A model generated the notes under the pieces. That model was given only the letters and a program-made list of their open reading frames with translations. It was not told the DNA's origin and did not search any database. Below, piece by piece: positions 50,101-54,409 of a stretch of DNA of 64,000 bases. Each line of letters begins with the position of its first letter. Positions within the stretch are counted from its first letter, which is position 1. Source of the stretch: Hippasteria phrygiana (taxonomy: Eukaryota > Echinodermata > Asteroidea > Valvatida > Goniasteridae); contig JAZGUH010000378.1 in NCBI GenBank assembly GCA_037893225.1, forward strand, positions 799,001-863,000, given 5' to 3'. A program made the position numbers and the translations under genes.

Positions 50101-53100
50101 TTGGCACCCATAGGGAAGCCAAGTTTACCATAGACAATTGAGGCGATTCACGACATTGTTTCTATACCCGGTACCCTGTGGATAGCGGGGAACGCTTAAG
50201 TACAGGAACAAAGCGATGTCTCCACAGGGATACAGATTTATAAATGGGTGCGCCACCAAGCGGTTGCAACAGAGAGGCCATTTTCAAACTGCGCAGTTAA
50301 CAAGTCACCCATACAGTCTCATTAATCCAAGGATATTTCAGGATAGTAATATCGAAAAGCATTTGGAAGCCCAGTGAATATATTAAGCAATAACCATCTG
50401 CGAAAAATGTCAAACTAGTTCAAAGTTTGTGGTAGTGCCAGTTTTGTTGAAAATCACCTGTGTTATTTTTGTTGTTTTTTATGGATATCGCCCAAAACAA
50501 GACCAAAAGTCCCTTCAAGGTGTGGGCAACAAAAGATAAAAGACAAAATAAAAACACTGGGATAGAAGGTATCTATTCACATTTCGTTTGACTTGTGAAA
50601 GATTATAGGTGGAAGGGAAGCAGGTTACAGGTAAAGGAGTTACAAAGAGAGGCAGTACGAGGGAAAGAACTTGAAGAGTATCTCACAGAAGTAGCCTTTG
50701 GAACAACAACAGTGAAAGGATGTGATGAGACAGCCAGGCGAGTAGAGTGCCTGAAAGTTTGGACAGTTACATTTTGGATTGTTAACCAGGTTGAAGGAAT
50801 TAAAGTGAGCACCCTCCCATTTTCCTGCAGGGTGTACAGACCAAGAGACCTCAGGAAGTACAGGATGCCATGCTACGAAGGCACCTGCTGGAGCTGACGC
50901 AGAGCTTCATCATCCCACTGGAAAGATACGTAGCTAGCCTCATGCCACTGCAGAGAAATATCTCACCCTGGAAGGTTAGTAGATCAAATCTAGTGTGATA
51001 AGATCAATGGTTGCAGTAGCACCATGTGGCAACTCAGCGTTTTGGACAGTGTATTCTGTCCGTTGTCAGGTAACTGAGGTATTCCAACAGTGAAGAACCC
51101 TATTAGCACAACACTTGTGTTCCATCCTCATCTTAAGCCGTGTCCGCATTGGACTTTTTTTGGTAAAACCTACGGAGACTGTTGTCAACTTAACCAAATT
51201 AAGTCCAATGCGGACAGCCGGTAAACTTGCCAAATTGTCAAGTGTCGATCGTCGGTTGTCGGTTTTACCCTCCGCAGCAGTAAGTTTTACAGGCCCAAGC
51301 GAGTAGCGGAAGAGTTACGTGGTAGGTTTTACGTCGCTGAAAAGTCCAGTGCGGACAGCCGCGGTAAAGTAAAACCTACATTTTGATCACGTGCCGTCTG
51401 CAGATCAATGCATGCCGCGCCTCTACGTTGGCATACACAATGAAATGCGTGTAAATTTTGCGCGTTTTACAAAACCACAGAGGACATTCACTGCATAATA
51501 GTTTATTTGGCCAAGGACTTTCAGCGAGCCGTGTAATCCAAGTGCGGGCGCACGGAGGAATAACCACAGCGGAATGTTAACAATCACGTACGGTAACTTT
51601 TGACAATAATTAGTCCAATGCGAATGCGGCTTAAGCTCTTGATAGCAAAGTTGCAGTGCTCCTGCACCCAAGCCCTTTATTGTGTCATTTTCACATGACG
51701 TGTGTAACACTATTATGAGATTTCAATTTTTTGAGTTGTGGTACAAAAACTAGGAAAAAATAGGAATTTGAAGGATAAAGTAGAAGTAGGAGCAAGATAA
51801 CAAAAAATAGGAAAAAGTAGGAATACTTAAAAGCCGGTTTGTTTTAACATGACTTTTTGTTGTTGATACAGCATCCACCAAGGTTAAAACCCTTTGATAC
51901 CGAGGCATTCTTGAAGACCCTGGAACACTCTGGACCCCAGCTGACCTCTGGCCTCAAGGGGGATTGGATCGGACTGTACAAGTAAGTTCAGGGCTTAGGT
52001 TATTTTCGCCTTGGTCATTTAACAAACCACATTCAGGGAGTAGTTCATATTGTCCGGGTGCGGTACCGCTGTTTTTCTTTGCGGTGCCGCATTCCGTACC
52101 TCAAACCCAGCTGATGAATGGGAAGCCAGGCTGCTTGGATAACTGAATAATCATGAGGTCAAAACTGGAGCTTGGAGCTCATTAAAGCCCAGTCAGCTTG
52201 AACAAAGAAAACTGGAGCGGGATTTGAACCGGTGACCTCCAGAATACTGTACCGGCGCTCTACCAACTGAGCTATCTTGCCCAGTGTTCGGGGGCGCTGT
52301 CTTTCAAGAACAAGATATTCTCTGTTGAGCTATTTAGAAATCTTTGCATGTTTTCCCGAACATAGGAAGTTTTTTAGCAGCAAGAACTTTGAGGGATGGT
52401 TTTGGCAGCGACAGATAGAGGTTAACCACAAGCTGTCGGTGCTGCATCTGGAGACACTCTGCAATGCCGACCTGCTGCAGTGGACCAGCGACAAGCAAGA
52501 GGTACAGGTCGTTGACCTGGTGCTCAAACTCAGGGAAAAAATGGTGAGTTTCTGTTCCACACCTAGGGACAAGTGGGCCTAGTGTTGGGGACTATTTCAT
52601 ATTGTCCAGTTGCGGTATTGATTATGGTACTACTGTTTTTCTGTGCGGCACTGCATTGCTTACCTCAAATGTAGCTGATTTTAATAACTGAATAATCATG
52701 AGTCAAAACTGGAGCTTGGAGCTCATTAAAGCCCAGTCGGCAGCAGTCAGACCATGGAAAAAGAACCCCATTGGTGGAGGTCAGTCATTTTTCTTTTTTT
52801 CAAAGTAAACAAAGAAAACTGGTACAAACAGGATTTGAACCTGCAACCTCTGGAATACCGTACTGGTGCTCTACCAACCGAGCAATCTTGCCCTATTAGT
52901 CCATGGGCCCAGACCCAAAAATGTCACTTCACTTATCGGTTGCCATTTTTGAATAGTTCAACATCCCTAGATTAAGTGGCAGCTTATGAGTGGTTATCAT
53001 GCGTTGAATGGACAGACCCTCTGGGCAAACCCTAAAAAGGCGCTTTGTCTAGGCATCATCTATTACAGCATTACCTTCCCAGGAGTCTGATTTTCCCCCT

Positions 53101-53632
53101 GATGAACATGTGCCCTGCATGTAGAATAAACCTAGTTATTAAATGAAAAATTTATCGCAACATTTGCTGATAATGGAAACAAATTATACAATTTCAGTCA
53201 ATTGTGCATAGGTGCCTATGGGCGAAAACCCTAACATCCAAAATAAATGGCTTAAGCTGCTTGTGTGGCAAGGTTATCACATAATTAATTTACCTGTACT
53301 GACCCTACAAATGTTTTAGTACCACTAAAGTTTTTCCCCTAAGATAGTACCGACTTTTTGTCTGGCCCATGGACAATGTTGGCGGTCTCCCAAATTTTCA
53401 GTGTCTGTTCAGGGAGCGCTAGTCATAAACCCATAATGCCGTATAGCCAGGGATTACGCCCAACTTTACAATATTTAACTTATTATAAATGTTTTCCTTG
53501 TTCGCAAAGGCCGACATACTGGACCAAAATCTGCAAGTGAAACCGGAGTTGGAACAGAGGCTCACAGTGCACATAGATGCCATCATCATGACACTACCAT
53601 CTGACCTACAGGCGGTGCTCAAAAGCCAATAG
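14719..53632 (+). CDS. DENND6: DENND6 (FAM116) Rab guanine nucleotide exchange factor, complete 15-exon gene
   Basis: Joining fifteen exons (14719-14907, 30026-30064, 39738-39780, 40882-40991, 41412-41492, 41746-41851, 43025-43170, 44700-44816, 45943-46100, 47443-47537, 49533-49663, 50831-50974, 51872-51981, 52366-52543, 53510-53632) gives one uninterrupted 589-codon frame plus stop. Every junction is GT/AG and phase-consistent. The length fits DENND6A (608) and DENND6B (585). The product is a tripartite DENN protein; vertebrate DENND6A is an exchange factor for Rab14 on endosomes, affecting ADAM10 recycling and N-cadherin. By homology the u-DENN part covers roughly residues 40-240, c-DENN 260-370 and d-DENN 370-530. 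Diagnostic blocks are [110 protein letters not shown] and GDWIGLY. 6A versus 6B is not resolved: most invertebrates have one gene. Confidence 0.97.
14983..15147. repeat. Near-perfect palindrome 75 bp after exon 1 donor
   Basis: TATGAAGACTTCAGGCGCAA on the left pairs with TTGCGCCTGAAGTCTTCATA on the right. The centre GATATCAAGTGAAAG / CTTTCACTTGATATC is separated by two bases. It looks like a fold-back MITE and would form a long hairpin in the pre-mRNA. Confidence 0.88.
15171..15195 (+). repeat. G25 homopolymer
   Basis: Twenty-five consecutive G inside intron 1, 23 bp after the palindrome. Confidence 0.95.
15265..15648. mobile_element. Fold-back element containing the downstream inverted repeat partner
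   Basis: Ends AGTCCGAGTAACTTGGGCCC and GGGTCCAAGTTACTCGGACT are inverted. The interior (15360-15625) is the reverse complement of 12735-13010. Confidence 0.75.
15715..17485 (+). pseudogene. Penelope-like retroelement, 5'-truncated and frameshifted (RT + GIY-YIG)
   Basis: A relic of a Penelope-like element, whose single protein joins a telomerase-related reverse transcriptase to a GIY-YIG endonuclease. At 15776-16225 the frame reads [30 protein letters not shown] (catalytic YIDD) and [11 protein letters not shown], ending [16 protein letters not shown]. The frame is then broken by a stop and several shifts: [20 protein letters not shown] (16309-16545), [10 protein letters not shown] (from about 16545), CGIQYVGET (16760-16793, a GI.YVG variant of the GIY-YIG motif) and [20 protein letters not shown] to the end at 17035. 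The N-terminal half of the RT is missing. The 3' untranslated part (to about 17485) recurs at 4745-4795 and on the minus strand at 62680-62840. Not functional. Confidence 0.92.
17880..18420. repeat. GAACCG-rich repeat region
   Basis: Contains tandem GAACCGATTCTTTTGGA units (18270-18310) and related GGAACCG/CGGCTCT words. No gene recognised. Confidence 0.5.
18502..19191. mobile_element. TIR element with CATCACACATC ends
   Basis: Left GGGACATCACACATCGCAGA and right TTTGTGATGTGTGATGCTAC are inverted, each next to TTTCTTTGC/GCAAAGAAA. Internal CAAGCAAAATCAGTC is also mirrored by GACTGATTTTGCTTG. Noncoding. Confidence 0.75.
19207..19445. mobile_element. Fold-back element, GGTTTCGAAACC-type ends (copy 2)
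   Basis: Same family as 4024-4229: CTGGCTTCGTCTCCGTCTTC left, GACGAAGCCAGGGTTTCG right, plus the inner AAGCAAACCAAATG pair. The middle is about 35 bp longer. Confidence 0.85.
19530..19763. mobile_element. MITE with TTTACTTTAAT ends (copy 2, short)
   Basis: GGAAGATTTTACTTTAATAT at the left and GAAAGTAGAATATTTCC at the right. The interior shares ACAACTGTCTAAACATGTG with the 42554 copy. Confidence 0.75.
20196..20462 (+). mobile_element. tRNA-derived SINE
   Basis: An A-box-like GGTTGGTGTAGTGGTTC (20205-20221) and a B box GGTTCGATTCC (20251-20261) form a Pol III promoter with normal spacing. A body with GTGGGTTTTCCCCAGG and a simple ATAAATAAGAGATAAATAAA tail follow. It is a different family from the GGCAAGATAGCTC elements. 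Confidence 0.8.
22265..22298 (+). repeat. Unit 3' terminus: hairpin plus CTAG (1)
   Basis: GTGTTTGTCCACAAACAC (22265-22282), 12 nt, CTAG (22295-22298), followed by T. Resembles a Helitron 3' end. Confidence 0.6.
24709..24736 (+). repeat. Unit 3' terminus: hairpin plus CTAG (2)
   Basis: GTGTTTGTACACAAACAC, 6 nt, CTAG, then T and directly the next unit's palindrome at 24743. Confidence 0.6.
26072..26101 (+). repeat. Unit 3' terminus: hairpin plus CTAG (3)
   Basis: GTGTTTGTCCACAAACAC, 8 nt, CTAG, then a long poly(T). Confidence 0.6.
26958..26991 (+). repeat. Unit 3' terminus: hairpin plus CTAG (4), right edge of array
   Basis: GTGTTTGTCCACAAACAC, 12 nt, CTAG, then TTTC and unique sequence. 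Similarity to the array stops exactly here. Confidence 0.65.
27106..27332. repeat. CCTGAATCCGCCAAAATCC repeat ending GGTTAGGGTTAA
   Basis: Four spaced copies of TCCTGAATCC(G/A)(C/T)CAAAATCC-type words, then the inverted word and GTTAGGGTTAA. The right end resembles the TTAA-flanked MITEs; no left end was found. Confidence 0.55.
27328..27690. mobile_element. MITE with TTTACTTTAAT ends (partial copy 3)
   Basis: Interior words AACTGTCTAAACATGTG and TTCTTCCCCTATATTGCA are shared with 42554-42953; the terminal repeats are decayed or lost. Confidence 0.65.
27690..27905. mobile_element. ACCCTCC...GGAGGGT element (copy 1)
   Basis: Starts AACCCTCCTACTGTTATAAC and ends GAGAGAGGGAGGGT. The interior TAGGTTTTGATAGGGAG and GTTGGCTCCATTTT recur at 59281-59755, where a Tigger-like element has split the sequence. 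Confidence 0.65.
28258..28991. mobile_element. hAT-like TIR element, TAGGGCTGT ends
   Basis: Left TAGGGCTGTTCATTTTCGAA and right ATATTCGGGACAGCCCTA are inverted, and both ends carry CGAATA words. Flanks share TGTACA but no clean 8-bp duplication. A smaller TTAACCC-type MITE lies inside (28662-28871). Confidence 0.65.
28662..28871 (-). mobile_element. TTAACCCTAAC-type MITE (subfamily B, minus orientation)
   Basis: Right end GGGGTTAGGGTTAA. The interior is the reverse complement of words in 37970-38190 and 57922-58078 (TGGCACCATTAC, ACAGTGTTGGATTT). Confidence 0.65.
29000..30025 (+). other. DENND6 intron 1, right end, nothing recognised
   Basis: About 1 kb without recognisable coding or repeat similarity. 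Open frames here do not resemble a known protein. Confidence 0.5.
30026..30064 (+). CDS. DENND6: DENND6 exon 2 (39-nt microexon-like)
   Basis: Thirteen codons, [13 protein letters not shown], between acceptor TTATATTGCAG and donor GAG|GTATGT. It matches the family segment VYP..SKL...EK that follows LGQALE. It lies 15.1 kb from exon 1 and 9.7 kb from exon 3. The short length makes it easy for gene predictors to miss. Confidence 0.93.
30170..30340 (-). mobile_element. SINE/LINE-tail fragment (GGCTTTTAGCCTTGT)
   Basis: ACAAGGCTAAAAGCCACTCT then GGTAAAGGGCTACAACAGAG and a CAGATCTAAATGGAGGATAA block match 44408-44600 and, interrupted, 10163-10690. The first word is the complement of the LINE 3' tail at 61580-61620. 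Confidence 0.6.
30340..31940 (+). other. DENND6 intron 2, unannotated stretch
   Basis: No exon, tRNA or element boundaries recognised beyond TACATGTA words near the left. Confidence 0.5.
32094..34017. mobile_element. hAT-like element, CAGGGTT ends (nested)
   Basis: Ends are CAGGGTTCGACCTTAACG and the complement of CAGGGTTTCCCCTTAAC. Flanking octamers TTCTACTA and TGTAACTA agree at 5 of 8. Subterminal GGTCTAGT and GGACCAGT words recur, as in 47656-48063. No transposase frame was recognised. Confidence 0.65.
32279..33838. mobile_element. Inner TIR element, AAGGCTGTTCGATAT ends (nested inside the hAT-like element)
   Basis: Left AAGGCTGTTCGATATCC and right ATATCGAACAGGCTT are inverted. TTACTCTCA near both ends may be the target duplication. 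AATATCGCGATATTCG near each end adds a second inverted block. Third level of nesting. Confidence 0.65.
34209..34280 (-). repeat. tRNA-like segment (pseudo-tRNA)
   Basis: Minus strand reads TAGCTCAGTTTGTAGAGC (A box) and GGTTCGAATTTC (B box) with a CTCCTGCC 3' arm. It looks tRNA-derived, but the anticodon loop lacks a clear U33 and the 5' arm is altered. Not called as a gene. Confidence 0.7.
34768..35527. mobile_element. CCGGGT-rich TIR element, copy 2 (reverse orientation)
   Basis: Starts GGTTTCACACTACTCTGAAC and ends GTTTGAAACGGC; the interior is the reverse complement of 8304-9129, including AAAACCCGG and GGTGGGTTAACCCACC words. Confidence 0.82.
35849..36053. repeat. GGGTCATTCCATAAATT repeat, further partial copy
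   Basis: Shares CACTTTAATGCCTTCTA, GTGTGAAGTCAATTTTA and TTTATGGAATGACC with its relatives. Confidence 0.7.
36418..36557. repeat. Fold-back repeat (140 bp)
   Basis: AAATATGTGCTGGGCCGGTT pairs with AACCGGCCCAGCACATATTT (one base differs); GGTTTTAAACGTAC occurs in both arms. Confidence 0.85.
36600..37780 (+). other. DENND6 intron 2 right part, nothing recognised
   Basis: AT-rich with TTTTTATTTTTG runs. An open frame at 37483-37692 has no recognised similarity and is not supported as a gene. Confidence 0.5.
37786..38281. repeat. GGGTCATTCC family copy interrupted by a TTAA MITE
   Basis: The left part runs to AGAAGGCATT and the right part resumes at AATGTATCATGAATTGCAAAG and ends CCAAATTTATGGAATGACCC. 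Sister copies read straight through this point. Confidence 0.75.
37970..38190 (+). mobile_element. TTAACCCTAAC-type MITE (subfamily B)
   Basis: Begins TTAACCCTAACAGCCCAAGG and ends GATAGTTAGGGTTAG (TTAA degraded to TTAG). Relatives at 28662-28871 (minus) and 57922-58078. TTAA duplication with CCCT ends is piggyBac-like. Confidence 0.8.
38358..38725 (+). mobile_element. TTAACCCTAACC MITE (subfamily A), right end lost
   Basis: Starts TTAACCCTAACCTTTCCCAA and has repeated GGAGGATT words and CCAGGTCATCAGGCCCAATC, shared with 40409-40828 and 49732-50043. Confidence 0.8.
39258..39625. repeat. AAATCCAACA-type repeat block
   Basis: At least eight copies of AATCCAACAAAATCCAACA-like words spaced 30-60 bp, with an inverted copy at the right (TTGTTGGATTTTGTTGTATT). 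Same type as 3899-3961 and 4262-4475. Confidence 0.65.
39738..39780 (+). CDS. DENND6: DENND6 exon 3 (43 nt)
   Basis: Encodes [14 protein letters not shown] plus one base (phase 1) between acceptor TTTAACAG and donor [23 protein letters not shown] is nearly invariant in the family. The exon sits about 100 bp downstream of the AATCCAACA-type repeat block and amid TACATGTA words. Confidence 0.94.
40409..40828 (+). mobile_element. TTAACCCTAACC MITE (subfamily A)
   Basis: TTAA at 40409-40412 and 40825-40828; starts TTAACCCTAACCTTCCCAAA and ends GGGAGTTAGGGTTTTAA. Ends 53 bp before exon 4. Confidence 0.85.
40882..40991 (+). CDS. DENND6: DENND6 exon 4
   Basis: Completes the split glycine and encodes [14 protein letters not shown] and onwards to SPVTLQ, in the u-DENN part. 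GDTQF.FR.R is family-typical. The middle ([15 protein letters not shown]) diverges from vertebrates. Acceptor TTGTGCAG, donor CAG|GTAAGC. It starts about 50 bp after a TTAA-flanked MITE ending at 40828. Confidence 0.94.
41108..41169 (+). mobile_element. Very short TTAA-flanked MITE (62 bp)
   Basis: TTAACCTAACCCCTGGGG to GTTAGGGTTAA, consistent with a deletion derivative of the TTAACCC families. Confidence 0.55.
41412..41492 (+). CDS. DENND6: DENND6 exon 5
   Basis: Twenty-seven codons containing [20 protein letters not shown], the conserved end of a u-DENN strand pair. Acceptor CTTCTTCAG, donor AAA|GTAAGA; phase 0 at both ends, so skipping it would keep the frame. Confidence 0.95.
41746..41851 (+). 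CDS. DENND6: DENND6 exon 6
   Basis: Encodes [18 protein letters not shown] to GEPSVEA, then one base of a split alanine. Matches the family stretch S.VL.SKLPYI.FF. The acceptor follows TATTTTATTTTTCAG; donor GCTG|GTATGT. Confidence 0.95.
42113..42298. mobile_element. TTAACCAGTTCGCGT MITE (copy 1)
   Basis: Ends TTAACCAGTTCGCGTCGGAT and CGGCGTGAACTGGTTAA, with TTAA at both sides. The interior (CGACCGGCTCGCAGTGAGCG) is shared with 56580-56726. Confidence 0.88.
42554..42953. mobile_element. MITE with GATTTTACTTTAATACCCCC ends (best copy)
   Basis: GGAAAGATTTTACTTTAATA at the left and TATTAAAGTAAAATCTTTCC at the right form long inverted ends, bounded by GATATC on both sides. About 400 bp, noncoding. 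Confidence 0.88.
43025..43170 (+). CDS. DENND6: DENND6 exon 7
   Basis: Encodes [31 protein letters not shown] and KQDKPGS, aligning to AC.D.D.WP.PVPG..LHLPIMG in vertebrate DENND6. Acceptor TTTATTACAG, donor CCAGAG|GTACAG, phase 0. A MITE ends 72 bp upstream (42953). Confidence 0.96.
43255..43437 (+). mobile_element. LINE 3' end fragment (RT C-terminus)
   Basis: Decayed coding words CANSFFP and [13 protein letters not shown], then TAA, match the RT C-terminus seen at 46750-46890. Confidence 0.7.
43494..44278. mobile_element. Tigger/pogo-like TIR element (785 bp)
   Basis: Starts CAGTGGAACGCTGCTATATC and ends with the complement of CAGTGGAACGCCGCTATAAC, flanked by TA. The CAGTGGAAC...CTAT terminus is typical of pogo/Tigger. 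Interior has repeated ACTATACCGAACA words but no transposase. A shorter copy is at 59395-59715. Confidence 0.8.
44408..44600 (-). mobile_element. SINE/LINE-tail fragment (second copy)
   Basis: ACAAGACTAAAAGTAACTCT, GGTAAAGGGTTACGATCAGA and CCCAGATCTAACAGAGGAT align to 30170-30340. Confidence 0.6.
44700..44816 (+). CDS. DENND6: DENND6 exon 8
   Basis: Thirty-nine codons, [20 protein letters not shown] then [19 protein letters not shown]. This corresponds to the family segment PTVHE.D.FRCF.PV..H.QMLWELVL.GE, entering the c-DENN core. Acceptor TTATGTTGTAG, donor GAGAG|GTATGC, phase 0 at both ends. It has no long open frame around it and is easily overlooked. Confidence 0.95.
45835..45922 (-). 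mobile_element. tRNA-element arm next to exon 9
   Basis: CAAACAAACCACAAGGGAAG to ACTGGCAGTAGTGGGATATT is the outer arm of the 11773-12260 family; the tRNA-like part is cut after the 3' arm. It ends about 20 bp before the exon 9 acceptor. Confidence 0.75.
45943..46100 (+). CDS. DENND6: DENND6 exon 9
   Basis: Encodes [24 protein letters not shown] and [17 protein letters not shown] (phase 2 out), the most conserved c-DENN stretch. Acceptor TGTTTTTCGCAG, donor CACC|GTGAGT. A tRNA-element arm (45835-45922) ends only about 20 bp upstream of the exon. Confidence 0.97.
46180..46990 (+). mobile_element. CR1/Jockey-like LINE, 3' RT fragment (decayed)
   Basis: The translation in several frames reads [83 protein letters not shown] and [13 protein letters not shown]. 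This is the C-terminal part of a CR1/Jockey-type reverse transcriptase, interrupted by stops and shifts. The tail carries GAGTGGCTTTTAGCCTTGTT. In sense orientation with DENND6. Confidence 0.85.
47443..47537 (+). CDS. DENND6: DENND6 exon 10
   Basis: Encodes [20 protein letters not shown] and [11 protein letters not shown], identical at nearly every position to vertebrate family members. Acceptor CATTTTTCAG, donor ACAG|GTAGGT. Confidence 0.97.
47656..48063. mobile_element. hAT-like MITE, CAGGGATCGAAAT ends
   Basis: CAGGGATCGAAATATCC at the left and AAATTCAACCCCTG at the right, inverted with mismatches. Interior GGTCTAGT/ACTGGACC words relate it to 32094-34017. Flanks CATGG on both sides may be part of a target duplication. 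Confidence 0.65.
48475..48605 (-). mobile_element. tRNA-bearing element fragment
   Basis: CTGGCAGGAGCGGGATTCAA and CTACCAACTGAGCTATCTTG with the anticodon arm deleted, then TTGGTGGTCTCCCAAATTGT and GGGCGCTAGTCAGAAGTC. Confidence 0.75.
49533..49663 (+). CDS. DENND6: DENND6 exon 11
   Basis: Encodes the basic linker [19 protein letters not shown] and [18 protein letters not shown], matching K.LKTL.SKPG.YT.YKP. It joins c-DENN to d-DENN. Acceptor TTAAATCACAG, donor AAAG|GTATCG. A TTAA MITE begins 69 bp downstream. Confidence 0.95.
49732..50043 (+). mobile_element. TTAACCCTAACC MITE (subfamily A)
   Basis: TTAA at 49732-49735 and 50040-50043; ends TTAACCCTAACCTTCCCAAA and GGGAGTTAGGGTTAA. Confidence 0.88.
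50480..50790 (-). mobile_element. CR1/Jockey-like LINE 3' end (minus strand)
   Basis: Minus-strand translation [34 protein letters not shown] and [10 protein letters not shown] is the RT C-terminus, followed by a 3' tail ending near TTTTAGCCT-like GGGACTTTTGGTCTTG. Nearly identical organisation at 61575-61865. It abuts exon 12's acceptor region. Confidence 0.8.
50831..50974 (+). CDS. DENND6: DENND6 exon 12
   Basis: Forty-eight codons including the d-DENN block [20 protein letters not shown] followed by [10 protein letters not shown]. Acceptor TTTCCTGCAG, donor GAAG|GTTAGT, phase 0 both ends. A minus-strand LINE fragment ends just upstream. Confidence 0.97.
51132..51635. mobile_element. TIR element, CTTAAGCCGTGTCCGCATTGG ends
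   Basis: CTTAAGCCG...CGCATTGGACT at both ends in inverted orientation, with internal GTCCAATGCGGACAGCCG repeats. About 500 bp, noncoding. Confidence 0.82.
51872..51981 (+). CDS. DENND6: DENND6 exon 13
   Basis: Encodes [18 protein letters not shown] and [17 protein letters not shown] (last codon split after two bases). Acceptor TTGATACAG, donor TACAA|GTAAGT. Confidence 0.96.
52030..52285 (-). repeat. Composite repeat before exon 14 (with tRNA-like 52211-52281)
   Basis: TCATATTGTCCGGGTGCGGT ... GAGCTCATTAAAGCCCAGTC, then a minus-strand tRNA-like segment (GAGCGGGATTTGAACCGGTG ... CCAACTGAGCTATCTTGCCC). The same arrangement recurs at 52585-52895. Confidence 0.8.
52366..52543 (+). CDS. DENND6: DENND6 exon 14
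   Basis: Encodes [16 protein letters not shown] and the helical segment to [12 protein letters not shown] of the C-terminal d-DENN region. Acceptor CCGAACATAG (weak pyrimidine tract), donor ATG|GTGAGT. It lies between two direct copies of a composite repeat (52030-52285 and 52585-52895). Confidence 0.95.
52585..52895 (-). repeat. Composite repeat after exon 14 (with tRNA-like 52819-52893)
   Basis: TCATATTGTCCAGTTGCGGT ... GAGCTCATTAAAGCCCAGTC and a tRNA-like segment (AGGATTTGAACCTGCAACCT ... CCAACCGAGCAATCTTGCCC). Direct copy of 52030-52285. Confidence 0.8.
53370..53485 (-). mobile_element. tRNA-element body fragment before exon 15
   Basis: TTGGCGGTCTCCCAAATTTT, GGGAGCGCTAGTCATAAACC and ATGCCGTATAGCCAGGGATT match the middle of the 11773-12260 family. 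Confidence 0.75.
53510..53632 (+). CDS. DENND6: DENND6 exon 15 (stop)
   Basis: Encodes [32 protein letters not shown] and AVLKSQ, then TAG at 53630-53632. This matches the family C-terminus (HIDAI...LP.DLQ..L). Acceptor TTCGCAAAG. A tRNA-element body fragment ends about 25 bp before the exon. Confidence 0.96.
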   Translation, partial: ADILDQNLQVKPELEQRLTVHIDAIIMTLPSDLQAVLKSQ

Positions 53633-54260
53633 TACGACATGTGGCAAAGAGCATCCAACGGAGAGTCGTGAACCTGTTGATGAAATTGTCACTACTTGTA
53701 CTGAGCTTGTGAAGATTGTGCAAGGACGTTCTGATGGCAGGAATTTCAGCCGATGCAAGGAAACGTTGCATGCCTGTCATTTTGAGAATGTGCCTTTTAG
53801 AGCTGACGGGACGATATGGGTCTGGCAAGGTACTGATTGGATGGTCAGCTGTGATGGTCCGCCAATAAGAATCATGAACAAACTCCAACAAATTAAGCTG
53901 AAGTGTGCTAAGAACCAATAGGATTGATTCTTCCAAAGGGCAAGCATGGACAACGCATTCTGGATCGCTCCACTTGTGTACTAACCATTTTAAGAACTGA
54001 ATACTGACCTATTTTTGCAATTAACCCAACTGTAAGGTCTGTCTGTATTATTAATGTCATTTTTTAATGAACCAATTAGAAATCGTCTGCTGTTAGCACA
54101 GTGTGTGAGTGCTGATAGACTTTTCCCAAACTTTTAATGTCATTTTTTTTGTGGTAACTCATTTGAAGTGTAAAATATTCTACAAATGGATTTTCAGCTA
54201 ATATTTATATGTAACTCAAACTAAGTTGAATCAATTTTGAATAAACGGGCCCTTAACCCC
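53633..54260 (+). other. DENND6: Probable DENND6 3' UTR with poly(A) signal
   Basis: No conserved frame follows the stop codon. The first canonical AATAAA is at 54240-54245, about 610 bp after the stop, immediately before a TTAA-flanked MITE at 54253. The UTR end is an inference from this signal. Confidence 0.5.
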
Positions 54261-54405
54261 TTGAGTAAGGTATTTTACGGGAGACGTCGGGGCAGCCAAA
54301 ACAGCCACAATGTGTTTGTGCAGTCAAGCGTAACATATACGCAATAATCCAACAATGGATTGAAACTGCACAAACAGCTGCCAGTGGCGTCCTTTTTTTA
54401 CACTG
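54253..54405 (+). mobile_element. TTAACCCCTTGAGTA MITE (truncated)
   Basis: Begins TTAACCCCTTGAGTAAGG and shares TTTTACGGGAGACGTCGGGG and GTGTTTGTGCAGTCAAGCGT with 56854-57058 and 60988-61118. The right TTAA end is missing. Confidence 0.8.
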
Positions 54406-54409
54406 AAAT

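Noticed and set aside
53619..53936. A minus-strand open frame of 105 codons downstream of DENND6
   Set aside because: It is antisense to the DENND6 3' UTR, has no recognisable domain, and composition does not stand out.
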